The notes beneath the pieces are model-generated. The model was not told the DNA's origin, ran no database searches, and was given only the letters and a program-made list of their open reading frames with translations. Positions 33,937 through 42,758 of a stretch of 64,000 nt of DNA are shown one piece after another. The DNA is from Marinobacter persicus. Its GTDB lineage: Bacteria; Pseudomonadota; Gammaproteobacteria; Pseudomonadales; Oleiphilaceae. The stretch lies in NCBI RefSeq assembly GCF_002934325.1, contig NZ_PTIV01000004.1:62001-126000 (forward strand), in the 5' to 3' direction. Position numbers and translations under genes: made by a program. Numbering within the stretch: position 1 is the first letter of the stretch; each line of letters opens with the position of its first letter.

Positions 33937-35013
33937 TTACTCTTTGGCGGTCGGTGGCGGAGCACTCTCTTTCACCGGCCAGGCTGCGAAGACGGCCTTG
34001 AGCATGGTAGCCAGAGGAATAGCAAAGAACACACCCCAAAGCCCCCAAATACCGCCAAAGAACAACACCGCGATAATGATGGCCACCGGATGCAGGTTGT
34101 TAACCTCCGAGAACAGCACCGGGACCAGGACATTGCCATCCAGTGCCTGGATGATGCCGTAGGCCACCATCGCCCAGATAAAGTGCGTGCCCCAACCGAA
34201 GGCAAACAGACCGATAACCGCCACAGGGATGGTGACCACGGCGGCACCAATATAGGGAATCACCACGCTCAGACCCACGAGCAGGGACAGCAGGGCGGCG
34301 TACGGCATGCCCAGCAGCTTGAACACCACGTAGGTCACTCCGCCGACGATGAAAATTTCCAGCGCCTTACCACGGACATAATTAGCACATTGCTGATTCA
34401 CTTCCTGCCAGATACGCACCATCATCGGCCGCTGGGGCGGCAACAGCCGGCCAACAGAACCCACCAGAACCTCGCGATCTTTCAGGAAGAAAAACACCAG
34501 AATGGGCACCAGCACGACGTAGATCAGAAGCGCCACGAGATCCGGGATGCTCGACAGCGAGAAAGACACCAGCCACTGGGTAATGTTTCCCACTTCCTGA
34601 GAAATCTGTTCATACAAGGCATTCACGGCTTCAGCCGACACCAGGTGGGGATACTGCTGGGGCAATAAATCGAGATAACTCTGAAGCTCGCCAATGATGC
34701 GGGGCGCTTCGCCGGCCAACGTGCTGACCTGGGTCCAGATCAACGGCAACAGGCCGAAAATGACGCCTACCAAAATACCCAGAAACACCAGGAAGACGCC
34801 AAGAATCGCGGCAAATTCAGGAACGCCAAGGCGTTTCAGCTTTGTGACCAGGCCTTGCAGGATGAAGGCAATGATCAGTGAGGCAATCGCTGGCGCCAAC
34901 ATGGCACCGAACCAGATGATGAAAAAGGTACCGGTTACCAGAAGCAGGAACAGGATGACCGCTTCTTCGTCCGAGAAATACTTGTGGGCGAGGCCCCGTA
35001 AAATTCTGACCAT
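33937..35013 (-). CDS. AI-2E family transporter (PerM-like)
   Basis: Product of 358 residues with about eight hydrophobic segments, including the N-terminal pair (EAVILFLLLVTGTFFIIWFG, then APAIASLIIAFILQGL), and the family blocks FFLKDREVLVGSVGRLLP and AALLSLLVGLSVVIPYIGAAVVTIPVAVIGL. The tail ends in a Pro/Glu stretch. Members are named after the AI-2 exporter TqsA, but many PerM proteins have other or unknown cargo. It is convergent with bcp, 9 bp away, and just downstream of tusA. Confidence 0.88.
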   Translation of the reverse strand: MVRILRGLAHKYFSDEEAVILFLLLVTGTFFIIWFGAMLAPAIASLIIAFILQGLVTKLKRLGVPEFAAILGVFLVFLGILVGVIFGLLPLIWTQVSTLAGEAPRIIGELQSYLDLLPQQYPHLVSAEAVNALYEQISQEVGNITQWLVSFSLSSIPDLVALLIYVVLVPILVFFFLKDREVLVGSVGRLLPPQRPMMVRIWQEVNQQCANYVRGKALEIFIVGGVTYVVFKLLGMPYAALLSLLVGLSVVIPYIGAAVVTIPVAVIGLFAFGWGTHFIWAMVAYGIIQALDGNVLVPVLFSEVNNLHPVAIIIAVLFFGGIWGLWGVFFAIPLATMLKAVFAAWPVKESAPPPTAKE

Positions 35014-35028
35014 GAATAACTCCGGGTT

Positions 35029-35256
35029 TTAACCGCCGCACTTTATCACGAAACGCCAGGTTCCATGATTCTCCGATTGGCTGATCAAGCTGTGGGAAGA
35101 CAAATTCAGCCACGCAGGGATATCCCGCGAAGAACCGGAATCCGTTGCCAACACTTCCAGCACCTCGCCCGGCGCCATGCCATTGAGCTCCAGCTTGGTT
35201 TTCAACAGCGGCATCGGACAACGCAAACCACTGGCATCGAGCACTCGGTCAGCCAT
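35029..35256 (-). CDS. TusA-family sulfur carrier protein
   Basis: Product of 75 residues with the TusA motif LDASGLRCPMPLLKTK, in which Cys13 carries persulfide sulfur. TusA passes sulfur towards tRNA 2-thiouridine synthesis and related pathways. It is followed 15 bp later by the PerM-like gene in the same direction. In related bacteria this TusA-like gene, the PerM gene and bepA are neighbours, so it may be a paralogue rather than the tRNA-modifying TusA. Confidence 0.85.
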   Translation of the reverse strand: MADRVLDASGLRCPMPLLKTKLELNGMAPGEVLEVLATDSGSSRDIPAWLNLSSHSLISQSENHGTWRFVIKCGG

Positions 35257-35380
35257 AAGCAGAACTTACCATTAAGATTCAGACAGTATTCGGGCAGGCA
35301 TTATGCCGGGGGTGTTACTCTATTGCATCATTAAACCTGTTAATGTCGAGCACCCCACGACCGGAGCATTATCGGACTCC

Positions 35381-36850
35381 ATGAAGCACTTATTCAAGCT
35401 CTTCGCCAAATCTCCCTCCCCCACTGCAGTGGCACTGTCAGCAGCGCTGGCACTCAGCCCCGTGGCGGGGTATCCACAGGACAGGGACCTGCCCGATATC
35501 GGGGGAAGCGGAGGGCTGATTGCCGGCCAGAAGGAAGACAGCATCGGGGAACAGGTGATGGTCTCCCTGCGCCGGTCGGCACCACGCATCCAGGATCCAC
35601 TGGTTTTCAACTACCTGACCAACATCCTCTACCAGTTGGTGCCTTCAGCCCCCCTTGAAGACCGGGACCTGCAACTGGTCATCATTGACGATCCCGCCCT
35701 TAACGCCTTTGCAGTGCCCGGCGGCATTGTCGGCGTTAACGGAGGGCTTTTCCTGAAAGCAACCAGCGAACACCAGTTTGCCTCGGTTCTGGCCCACGAG
35801 CTGGCTCACCTCAGCCAGCGACACTTCGCCCGGCGCATGCAACAACAGGAAACCACAACGCCGCTGACAGTGGCTGGCATGATTGCCGGCATCATCCTTT
35901 CCGCCGTCACCCAGTCCGACATCGGCATTGCCGCCATCGCCGGGACCCAGGCGCTGACCATGCAGAACATGCTCGCCTACAGCCGCGCTCACGAAAAAGA
36001 AGCCGACCGGGTGGGACTGGATATTCTTGCCAGCTCCGGCATGGACCCCAGGGGTATGCCGGAGATGTTCGAAATCATGATGCGCGAGAACCGCCTGCAG
36101 GGGAACCGCGTCCCCGAATACCTGTCGACTCACCCATTAACCCAGAGCCGGGTGGCAGACACCCGCAGCCGGGCCGAACAGTACCCGGACGAGCACATCC
36201 GTGAGGGACAGGAATACCATTTAATGCGCAACCGGTTCCAGGTGCATTACGCTCGCTCACCACAGGTTGCCGTGGATACCTTTGAGGCCTACCTCGAACG
36301 AGAGGATGCTGTCAGAAGTGAGGCCATCCAGTACGGCCTGGCCGTCGCCTACCAGCAAAACGGCCAATACGAGAAGGCACAAAACATTCTCGAACAGCTT
36401 CTGGACAGCAACCCGGGACGAATCACCTTCCAGGTCACGCTCGCCGATGTCCTCATCAGCGCCCAGCGCCACGAAGAAGCCAAACGGTTATTGCAGCCCG
36501 CACTGGACCGCAACCCCGGCAATTACCCGGTATCTTACGCATTGGCCAAAGCAGAAATAGAGGCTGGCAACGGGGCTGCTGCCGCACGATTGCTTCGGGA
36601 CCTTACCCGGGATTATCCAGGCCATGAACACCTGTGGCTGAGACTGGCCGAAGCCGAGGGCATGGCCCGCAACATTGTCGGGGTACACCGGGCGCGGGCG
36701 GAATACTACGTACTGATGGGGGATCTGGAGTCGGCACGGCGCCAACTGCGCCAGGCCCAGGAGATACTGCCGGCGGGATCGACCGAACGGCAAGTGGTGA
36801 ACGAGCGACTGGGCGACCTTACACGCCGCATTCAGACGCAGAACGGCTAA
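35381..36850 (+). CDS. bepA: Periplasmic M48 metalloprotease/chaperone BepA
   Basis: About 489 residues from ATG 35381 (MKHLFKLFAK); an upstream in-frame start at 35303 would bury the signal peptide. Signal peptide about 1-31. The M48 domain has FAVPGGIVGVNGGLFL and the zinc site HELAHLSQRH (His139, Glu140, His143) with the third ligand in AHEKEADRVG. A TPR region follows (about 290-480). BepA degrades or helps assemble LptD and other outer-membrane proteins. It is divergent from tusA. Confidence 0.93.
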   Translation: MKHLFKLFAKSPSPTAVALSAALALSPVAGYPQDRDLPDIGGSGGLIAGQKEDSIGEQVMVSLRRSAPRIQDPLVFNYLTNILYQLVPSAPLEDRDLQLVIIDDPALNAFAVPGGIVGVNGGLFLKATSEHQFASVLAHELAHLSQRHFARRMQQQETTTPLTVAGMIAGIILSAVTQSDIGIAAIAGTQALTMQNMLAYSRAHEKEADRVGLDILASSGMDPRGMPEMFEIMMRENRLQGNRVPEYLSTHPLTQSRVADTRSRAEQYPDEHIREGQEYHLMRNRFQVHYARSPQVAVDTFEAYLEREDAVRSEAIQYGLAVAYQQNGQYEKAQNILEQLLDSNPGRITFQVTLADVLISAQRHEEAKRLLQPALDRNPGNYPVSYALAKAEIEAGNGAAAARLLRDLTRDYPGHEHLWLRLAEAEGMARNIVGVHRARAEYYVLMGDLESARRQLRQAQEILPAGSTERQVVNERLGDLTRRIQTQNG

Positions 36851-36861
36851 GCCGGCAACAA

Positions 36862-37923
36862 TCAGGCGTTACCGGCAGCCTTCAGGTTCATATCGGCGGT
36901 AAAATCCAACATGCGGCGGAGCGGGCGGAGAGCGGCTTCACGCAACCCGGCATCCACCTGAACTTCCTGGGTGCCCTGCTCTATGGCCTGCAGCAGGTTC
37001 TCCAGACCGTTCATCGCCATCCAGGGACAATGGGCGCAACTGCGACAGGTGGCACCGTTTCCGGCTGTCGGCGCCTCAATCAGGGTCTTGTTCGGCGCCA
37101 GTTGCTGCATTTTGTAAAAAATGCCGTTGTCGGTCGCTACAATGAATTCCTGGTTGGGCAGGGTTTGTACCGCGTGAATCAGCTGCGACGTAGAGCCAAC
37201 CACGTCGGCCCGTTCTACTACCGCATCGGGCGACTCGGGATGCACCAGAACGGCCGCCTCCGGGTACAGTGCCTGGAGATCCTCCAAACCGCGAAACTTG
37301 AATTCCTCGTGAACGATACACGACCCATCCCAGAGCAACATGTCCGCCCCAGTCTGCTTCTGCACGTAGCTACCCAGGTGCTTGTCCGGCGCCCAGAGAA
37401 TCTTTTCGCCCTTGGCGTCCAGGTACTCCACGATGGCCTGGGCGCAACTAGAGGTTACCACCCAGTCCGCGCGGGCTTTTACCGCCGCAGAGGTATTGGC
37501 GTAAACCACCACGGTGCGGTCCGGATGCTGATCGCAAAACTCGGAAAATTCATCGGCGGGACAGCCCACATCCAGCGAACAGGTGGCTTCCAGCGTGGGC
37601 ATGATCACCCGTTTTTCAGGATTAAGGATCTTGGCCGTCTCGCCCATGAAACGAACCCCGGCCACCACCACGGTTGATGCGGGGTGCTGATTGCCGAAAC
37701 GGGCCATTTCCAGGGAATCGGCCACACAGCCGCCAGATTCTTCCGCGAGGCGCTGGATGTCCGGGTCTGTGTAGTAGTGCGCGACCAGAACGGCATCTTT
37801 TTCTTTCAAGACTTCCTTGATACGCGCTTCCAGCCCGGCTTTTTCATGGGCACTCAGGGGCTGGGGCTCCGCCTGATGGGCCAAGTGTTCCTGAACAAGG
37901 ATACGGTCTTGCGATCGTGTCAT
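36862..37923 (-). CDS. nadA: Quinolinate synthase A
   Basis: About 353 residues from ATG 37923 (MTRSQDRIL); longer in-frame starts at 37944 and 37971 exceed the usual length, and none has a strong ribosome-binding site. It condenses iminoaspartate with dihydroxyacetone phosphate in NAD synthesis. [4Fe-4S] cysteines are found in [17 protein letters not shown] and [13 protein letters not shown]. Other motifs are [13 protein letters not shown] and [19 protein letters not shown]. It is convergent with bepA and lies behind the tRNA-Lys pair, as in pseudomonads. Confidence 0.95.
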   Translation of the reverse strand: MTRSQDRILVQEHLAHQAEPQPLSAHEKAGLEARIKEVLKEKDAVLVAHYYTDPDIQRLAEESGGCVADSLEMARFGNQHPASTVVVAGVRFMGETAKILNPEKRVIMPTLEATCSLDVGCPADEFSEFCDQHPDRTVVVYANTSAAVKARADWVVTSSCAQAIVEYLDAKGEKILWAPDKHLGSYVQKQTGADMLLWDGSCIVHEEFKFRGLEDLQALYPEAAVLVHPESPDAVVERADVVGSTSQLIHAVQTLPNQEFIVATDNGIFYKMQQLAPNKTLIEAPTAGNGATCRSCAHCPWMAMNGLENLLQAIEQGTQEVQVDAGLREAALRPLRRMLDFTADMNLKAAGNA

Positions 37924-38054
37924 CACTGGGTCTCTGAAATGCATTTGCCGGCAGAGTATATCATTTCCCACGATGCTTCAGGGACTTGCAACATACCCCT
38001 ACTGCCGGAACAGCCAATCTGAAAACTTGCCTGCCTATATGGGTTCTGCCAGCC

Positions 38055-38083
38055 AAAAAAAAAGAGCCCGAAGGCTCTTTTTT
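38055..38083. terminator. Two-way terminator after the tRNA-Lys pair
   Basis: AAAAGAGCC and GGCTCTTTT form a stem with a CGAA tetraloop, and both flanks are A- or T-rich, so it can stop transcription on either strand. It lies 33 bp beyond the 3' end of the tRNA-Lys genes on their strand. Confidence 0.8.
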
Positions 38084-38115
38084 CTGCAAACCGCCGTATT
38101 GGCCAGCTTGCGTGT

Positions 38116-38191
38116 TGGTGGGTCGTGAAGGATTCGAACCTTCGACCAATTGGTTAAAAGCCAACTGCTCTACCAACTGAGCTAACGACCC
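38116..38191 (-). tRNA. tRNA-Lys (TTT), distal copy
   Basis: 76 nt with encoded CCA. Acceptor stem GGGTCGT/ACGACCC, D-arm GCTC...GAGC, anticodon stem TTGG/CCAA with loop CTTTTAA (anticodon TTT), T-arm GTTCGAATC. Identical in sequence to the copy at 38253-38328, 61 bp away. Confidence 0.96.
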
Positions 38192-38252
38192 CTAACTGGT
38201 TTTGCCGGCCTTTCATCCGGCGGACCTCAGACATAGCCTGCTGCCCTGAATT

Positions 38253-38328
38253 TGGTGGGTCGTGAAGGATTCGAACCTTCGACCAATTGGTTAAAAGCCA
38301 ACTGCTCTACCAACTGAGCTAACGACCC
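38253..38328 (-). tRNA. tRNA-Lys (TTT), proximal copy
   Basis: Identical 76-nt tRNA-Lys with encoded CCA, the first of the tandem pair in transcription order. It shares the promoter at 38342-38369 with the distal copy. Confidence 0.96.
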
Positions 38329-38341
38329 AAACGAGGCGCAT

Positions 38342-38369
38342 ATAGTAATGAATTTTTTGGGCTGTTCAA
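38342..38369 (-). promoter_or_regulatory. Promoter of the tRNA-Lys pair
   Basis: On the minus strand TTGAAC (38364-38369), 16 bp, then TACTAT (38342-38347). It lies about 13 bp before the first mature tRNA base, with a GC-rich discriminator (ATGCGCC). Position and match are good for a stable-RNA promoter. Confidence 0.65.
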
Positions 38370-38440
38370 CCCCTTTATTCACTTTCTTGTCACTTTTTTT
38401 GATCTCTGATCAGCAAGCAATCAAGACGATGAATTTATGA

Positions 38441-39223
38441 TCAACCTTGGTTGTTATCAAGAAAATCCTGCGCCAGTTTCGCCGCCCCGGATTCCGGATA
38501 TTTGTTCACCACGCTTTCCATACGCCGCCGGGCCTCCTCTGATTCGCCAAGGCGCTCCAGGGTAACCCCAAGCTTATAGATGGCATCCGGTGCCTTGCGA
38601 TGGTCCGCGTAGCGGGTTGCAACAATGGTAAAGGCCTGTTTGGCCTGCTCAAGCTGGGGTTTGGCCAGATAGACTTCGCCCAGCCAGTAATACGCATTGA
38701 CTGTCAGATCGCCTTCCGGGTACTTGTCGATAAACTCATACAGGCGCCCTATCGCCGCATCGTAAGCCTTTTCCTCACGAATCAGACTAATAATTTCGTT
38801 ATAGGCCTGCTTTTCGTTAGGTTCGGGCGGGCGATACGCTTTCGTAGGCGTTTTTTCCTGTTCACCGGAACCAGCGGAAGCCCCCGCAGGCGACGAATCA
38901 GGAGCACTGCCGCCACGCTCCTCCAGTTTTTTGGCCAGATCCAGAAGGCGCTGGTCCAGATCTACGTAGCGATCCCGTCCCTGCTGTTGCAGCCGTTCAA
39001 TCTGGTAGCCCTGCTCTTCGACCCGCCCCTGCAGTTCACGCACGGTCTGCTGAAGCTGCTGAATCATGTAGAAAAGCTCTGCGGTAGCCTGACTGTTGGC
39101 CGCTTTTCTCTGGGCCTCGGAACTGTTGTTCTGGAATGCCGGCGTCGACGACTGTGCCTGGAGAGGCCCCGCCAGGCCAAGGCCCAGCGGGACAAGCACC
39201 GCCGCCATGAGTTTTTTTCTCAT
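38441..39223 (-). CDS. cpoB: Cell division coordinator CpoB (YbgF)
   Basis: Product of 260 residues: a signal peptide (MRKKLMAAVLVPLGLGLAGP, cleavage near LQAQS), a coiled-coil trimerisation region (about 45-100, FYMIQQLQQTVRELQGRVEE), a Pro/Ser/Ala linker and three TPR-like repeats from about 135, including YYWLGEVYLAKPQLEQAKQAF. CpoB links Tol-Pal to PBP1B during septation. It is last in the tol-pal run; queE and queC, which often follow in pseudomonads, are absent here. Confidence 0.93.
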   Translation of the reverse strand: MRKKLMAAVLVPLGLGLAGPLQAQSSTPAFQNNSSEAQRKAANSQATAELFYMIQQLQQTVRELQGRVEEQGYQIERLQQQGRDRYVDLDQRLLDLAKKLEERGGSAPDSSPAGASAGSGEQEKTPTKAYRPPEPNEKQAYNEIISLIREEKAYDAAIGRLYEFIDKYPEGDLTVNAYYWLGEVYLAKPQLEQAKQAFTIVATRYADHRKAPDAIYKLGVTLERLGESEEARRRMESVVNKYPESGAAKLAQDFLDNNQG

Positions 39224-39263
39224 GGGAACATCCGATAGTTACATGGTTCTTTTCAATGCAAGC

Positions 39264-39851
39264 TTAGTCAAAAACCAGCTCAACTCGACGGTTCTGTGCC
39301 CAGACATTTTCACCAGAGCCACGAACCGCCGGCTTCTCTTCACCGTAACTTACGGTTTCGGTCTGGCCACGGGAAGCGCCGTTGACGATCAGAAAACGCT
39401 CGACCGCGTTGGCTCGGCGCTCGCCCAGTGCAAGGTTGTATTCCTTGCTGCCGCGCTCATCGGCGTGACCTTCAATACGAACTTCCGCACGTGGGTTTTC
39501 TGCCAGGTAGCGCGCGTGCGCAATCAGCACTTCCCGGGCTTCGGGCTTGATTTCAGAGGTATCGAAATCGAAATAGAAGGTCGTTACATCGCGCAGCGCT
39601 GCCTGGGCCGCCTGCTCGCTCTCTGCCTTGCGCTGAGCCGCTGCACGCTCTTCATCGGTCATGGCAGAGGAAGAAACGCCACCTTCCTGACCTGTACCAT
39701 CATAAACCGTGGCACCGCCTTCCTGGTCGATCGCTTCCACATCGGAGCCGTAGCCTTCGTCATCCATGGTTTCACCGGTTGAACTACAACCCGCCACCAG
39801 GCCGGCGGCCAACAACATTGCAACCATTTTGCTCGACATTGAAAGATTCAT
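39264..39851 (-). CDS. pal: Peptidoglycan-associated lipoprotein Pal
   Basis: Product of 195 residues. Lipobox LVAGC (Cys22). A long acidic, Gln/Ala-rich linker (residues 30-80) is followed by the OmpA-like domain with TTFYFDFDTSEIKPEAREVLIAHA, VRIEGHADERGSKEYNLALGERRANAV (Asp and Arg binding meso-DAP) and SYGEEKPAVRGSGENVWAQNRRVEL. It anchors the outer membrane to peptidoglycan and binds TolB. GAGG lies about 10 nt before the ATG. Confidence 0.96.
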   Translation of the reverse strand: MNLSMSSKMVAMLLAAGLVAGCSSTGETMDDEGYGSDVEAIDQEGGATVYDGTGQEGGVSSSAMTDEERAAAQRKAESEQAAQAALRDVTTFYFDFDTSEIKPEAREVLIAHARYLAENPRAEVRIEGHADERGSKEYNLALGERRANAVERFLIVNGASRGQTETVSYGEEKPAVRGSGENVWAQNRRVELVFD

Positions 39852-39902
39852 ACTCGGGTTTCCTCTTGGTGATATGAGTAATTATTTTGTGACGTTAAGG
39901 GC

Positions 39903-41228
39903 TTAACGCGTCGTCACCGGTCCCCAGGCTGGGTCCCTGACTTCGCCCTCGGCCGCCGGCAGGCTGTAGGCGGCGCCTCCATCCGCCGACACCACAGTCA
40001 GCACGCTGTCACCATTCTGTTCGGTTGCGTAAATCAGCATCCGGCCATTCGGCGCCAGGCTCGGGGATTCATCCGCTTCCGTGCGGGTGACGATACTTTC
40101 TTCGCCAGTATTCAGGTTCGTGCGGGCAATCAGGAACGCATTGTCTCTCTGGTGCACGTGGTACACATACTGCCCATCCGGTCCCGGACGGGGCCGGGCG
40201 TTATAGCGGCTGCCAAAGGTAATGCGGCGGGCCTCGGCACCCGGGCGCTCCATATGGTAGATCTGTGGGCCGCCAGAACGGTCGGAGGTAAAAAAGATGC
40301 CTCTGCCGGCATGATCCCAGACACCTTCAGTGTCGATTGCCCAGTGGTTGGTCAGCCGGGTCAGCTCGCGGGTGGAAAGATCCATGTTGTAAACCTCTGC
40401 GTTGCCATCCCGCGACAGGGTCATCAAAAGGGATTTTCCATCGGGTCCCCAGGCAGGCGCCGAATTAAGCCCCCGAAAGTCTGCCACCTTCTGACGTTTG
40501 CCGGTAGCCAGTTCGTGAGTGAAGATTACCGGCTTGCCAGTCTCAAACGAAACGTAGGCCAGGGTTTTGCCATCCGGAGACCAGGCTGGCGACAGAATGG
40601 GCTCATCGCTTTCCAGGCGGACTTTGGCGCGCTTACCATCAATATCACTGACCTGCAGGCGGTACCGGATATCATCTCCCTGCCCGGTAACAGTGACATA
40701 AGCCAGCTTGGTGGAGAAGACACCGGTTTCGCCGGTGATCGCTTCATAAACCTTATCACTTATGTGGTGGGCCAGGGATCGGGCATTGCTGGCCGGAGCT
40801 GCCGCGGTCTCGCCCAGAATCCGCTCTTCACGGTTGACATCGAACAGCTCATAACGGGCTTCCAGGCGCTCCCCACGACGAGTGACCTCACCCACCAGCA
40901 GGTAACGCTGTCCCAGCATGCGCCAATCACGGAAATACACATCCGACTGACGGGAAGGCAGGCTAAGCATCTTCTCCGGTTCCAACGGATTGAATTCTCC
41001 GCTCATGGTCAGATCAGAACGGACAATACTACTGATCTTATCGCCCGGGGGCATGGTGCCGGTTTCTTTAAAAGGTACCACAGCGATCGGGATTGCCGAC
41101 TCCACACCCTCGGTAATGCGAATCAGCAACTCGGCCCGGGCGCTGCCCGCTGCAAGCATCAGCATGGTCATGCAGACCAGCACCAATGAACGCATCGGGG
41201 ACTTAACAGGCACTTGTTCTTGAGTCAT
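39903..41228 (-). CDS. tolB: Tol-Pal system protein TolB
   Basis: About 441 residues from ATG 41228 (MTQEQVPVK). A GTG at 41249 would overlap the tolA stop (GTGA), and an ATG at 41195 starts the signal peptide directly (MRSLVLVCMTMLMLAAGSARA); none has a strong ribosome-binding site, so the start is uncertain. The mature protein has the TolB N-domain and a six-bladed propeller with repeats such as LSPAWSPDGKTLAYVSFETG, SAPAWGPDGKSLLMTLSRDG and SPSLAPNGRMLIYATEQNG. It is periplasmic and shuttles between Pal and TolA. Confidence 0.93.
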   Translation of the reverse strand: MTQEQVPVKSPMRSLVLVCMTMLMLAAGSARAELLIRITEGVESAIPIAVVPFKETGTMPPGDKISSIVRSDLTMSGEFNPLEPEKMLSLPSRQSDVYFRDWRMLGQRYLLVGEVTRRGERLEARYELFDVNREERILGETAAAPASNARSLAHHISDKVYEAITGETGVFSTKLAYVTVTGQGDDIRYRLQVSDIDGKRAKVRLESDEPILSPAWSPDGKTLAYVSFETGKPVIFTHELATGKRQKVADFRGLNSAPAWGPDGKSLLMTLSRDGNAEVYNMDLSTRELTRLTNHWAIDTEGVWDHAGRGIFFTSDRSGGPQIYHMERPGAEARRITFGSRYNARPRPGPDGQYVYHVHQRDNAFLIARTNLNTGEESIVTRTEADESPSLAPNGRMLIYATEQNGDSVLTVVSADGGAAYSLPAAEGEVRDPAWGPVTTR

Positions 41229-41245
41229 CGGAATCACCAGTCTCG

Positions 41246-42253
41246 TCACAGGCGTCGTGGGTTGAATTCGATCGTAAACTGCCGAAAGTATCGCTCAAAA
41301 GTATCCCGGCTTTCCGGAACCGGGTAACGATTCACGGAACGCACCGCAGCCAGCGCGGAGTTATCAAAGGCAGCATTACCACTGCTCTCGAGTATTTTTA
41401 CACCAACCAGCTCGCCGGTGGGCAGGAGGTTGATCTGAAGCCGTGCCACCATATCCTCGGTAGCGGATGAGGGTATGTACCAGGCATCAATCACTCGCTT
41501 CTGGATCAAACCCCGGTATTTCTCGCTCTCGGACAACATCTGCTTTTCCCGGGCCCGGGCGGCCTCCGCTTCACGTCGTCGGCGTTCCTCGGCTTCCTGC
41601 TCCTGACGAGCTTGCTCTGCCAGGGCCTGCAGTTGCTCTTCCCGCAAACGCCGCTCAGCTTCCAGACGTTTACGTTCCGCCTCTTTACGGGCCTCTTCTT
41701 CCCGGCGCTTGCGCTCTGCCTCTTCCTGACGACGCTTTTCCTCTTCCGCCTTGCGTTTTGCCTCAGCTTCTTCCTGGCGTCGCTTCTCTTCGAGGCGCTG
41801 ACGCTCCCGCTCTTTGGCCTCGGCTTCCGCCTTGCGCTTGGCGGCTTCTTCGCGCGCTTTCTGTTCAGCGCGCTTGCGGGCCTCTTCGGCCTCCTGACGC
41901 TTGCGCTCTTCCTCACGTTTGCGGGCTTCTGCCTGGGCCTGGCGCTCGGCTTCCAGGCGTTTCTGCTCTTGCTGGCGCTTACGCTCGGCTTCCGCCTGCT
42001 GACGCTCCCGCTCTTCTTCCGCCCGTTTTTCCCGTTGTCGCTCTTTGTCATCAACAACAGGGCTGGGCTTGGGTTCGGGACTGATCAACCGGGCCGAAAT
42101 AACGTTGGGTTTGGGCTCAGGCGGCCGCTCCGCCCAGGACCAGCCAGCCATGGCAACGCCAAGCACCAACACATGCAGCGCCACAGACAACGCCACCGGT
42201 GATTTCCAGGGTGCCTTGCCGGTACTGATACTGTCCCGTTCATGACCTTTCAC
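41246..42253 (-). CDS. tolA: Tol-Pal system protein TolA
   Basis: Product of 335 residues with a GTG start. A single membrane helix near residues 20-40 is followed by a long Lys/Glu/Arg/Ala helical domain (about 70-240) made of EAEAKRKAEEEKRR-like iterations, then the globular C-terminal domain (VIDAWYIPSSATEDMVARLQINLLPTGELVGVKIL). It bridges the inner-membrane TolQR motor with TolB/Pal. The low-complexity middle explains the long antisense open frames opposite it. The upstream tolR stop is 18 bp away. Confidence 0.95.
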   Translation of the reverse strand: MKGHERDSISTGKAPWKSPVALSVALHVLVLGVAMAGWSWAERPPEPKPNVISARLISPEPKPSPVVDDKERQREKRAEEERERQQAEAERKRQQEQKRLEAERQAQAEARKREEERKRQEAEEARKRAEQKAREEAAKRKAEAEAKERERQRLEEKRRQEEAEAKRKAEEEKRRQEEAERKRREEEARKEAERKRLEAERRLREEQLQALAEQARQEQEAEERRRREAEAARAREKQMLSESEKYRGLIQKRVIDAWYIPSSATEDMVARLQINLLPTGELVGVKILESSGNAAFDNSALAAVRSVNRYPVPESRDTFERYFRQFTIEFNPRRL

Positions 42254-42271
42254 TACGAACCCACCAACCGG

Positions 42272-42727
42272 TTACTGCTTATTATCGGGAGCATCGGTTA
42301 TGAGGCCGATGCCGGTGGCGCCGGCAGACTGAAGCTCGGCCATCAGTCGCACCACAACGCCGTAATCCACGTACTCGTCACCCCGCACAAACACCTCGGC
42401 ATTCGAACGCTGCGAGAGAATCTTGCTGACCTGGTCACGCACCTGGGGTAGCGATATCGGATTGCCGCGCTCATCCCCGACTTCCAGGTAGTAGGCCCCG
42501 TTGCTGTCCACCGACACCGTGATGGGCTCAACGTCTTGCTCCTGCTGAATGGGCTCTGATGTGGTCTCCGGTAGATCCACCTTCACACCCTGTGTCAGCA
42601 TGGGTGCCGTCACCATGAAGATGATCAGCAACACCAGCATCACATCAATGTAGGGCACCACGTTGATTTCAGCCATTGGCTTACGCCGCTGCTGCGGCAT
42701 CAATCCCATGCCTTTCATGCCACTCAT
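42272..42727 (-). CDS. tolR: Tol-Pal system protein TolR
   Basis: Product of 151 residues of the ExbD/TolR family: a short cytoplasmic N-terminus (MSGMKGMGLMPQQRRKPMAE), one membrane helix with the proton-path Asp in INVVPYIDVMLVLLIIFMV, and a periplasmic domain ending ATGIGLITDAP. It forms the proton-driven motor with TolQ. Confidence 0.96.
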   Translation of the reverse strand: MSGMKGMGLMPQQRRKPMAEINVVPYIDVMLVLLIIFMVTAPMLTQGVKVDLPETTSEPIQQEQDVEPITVSVDSNGAYYLEVGDERGNPISLPQVRDQVSKILSQRSNAEVFVRGDEYVDYGVVVRLMAELQSAGATGIGLITDAPDNKQ

Positions 42728-42758
42728 GCTGCCTGCCTCCCCTTCGCGGTGCGATTAA

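Noticed and set aside
41467..42202. Plus-strand frames rich in Pro/Leu or Phe/Leu opposite tolA
   Set aside because: Complement of the Lys/Glu/Ala low-complexity domain of TolA.
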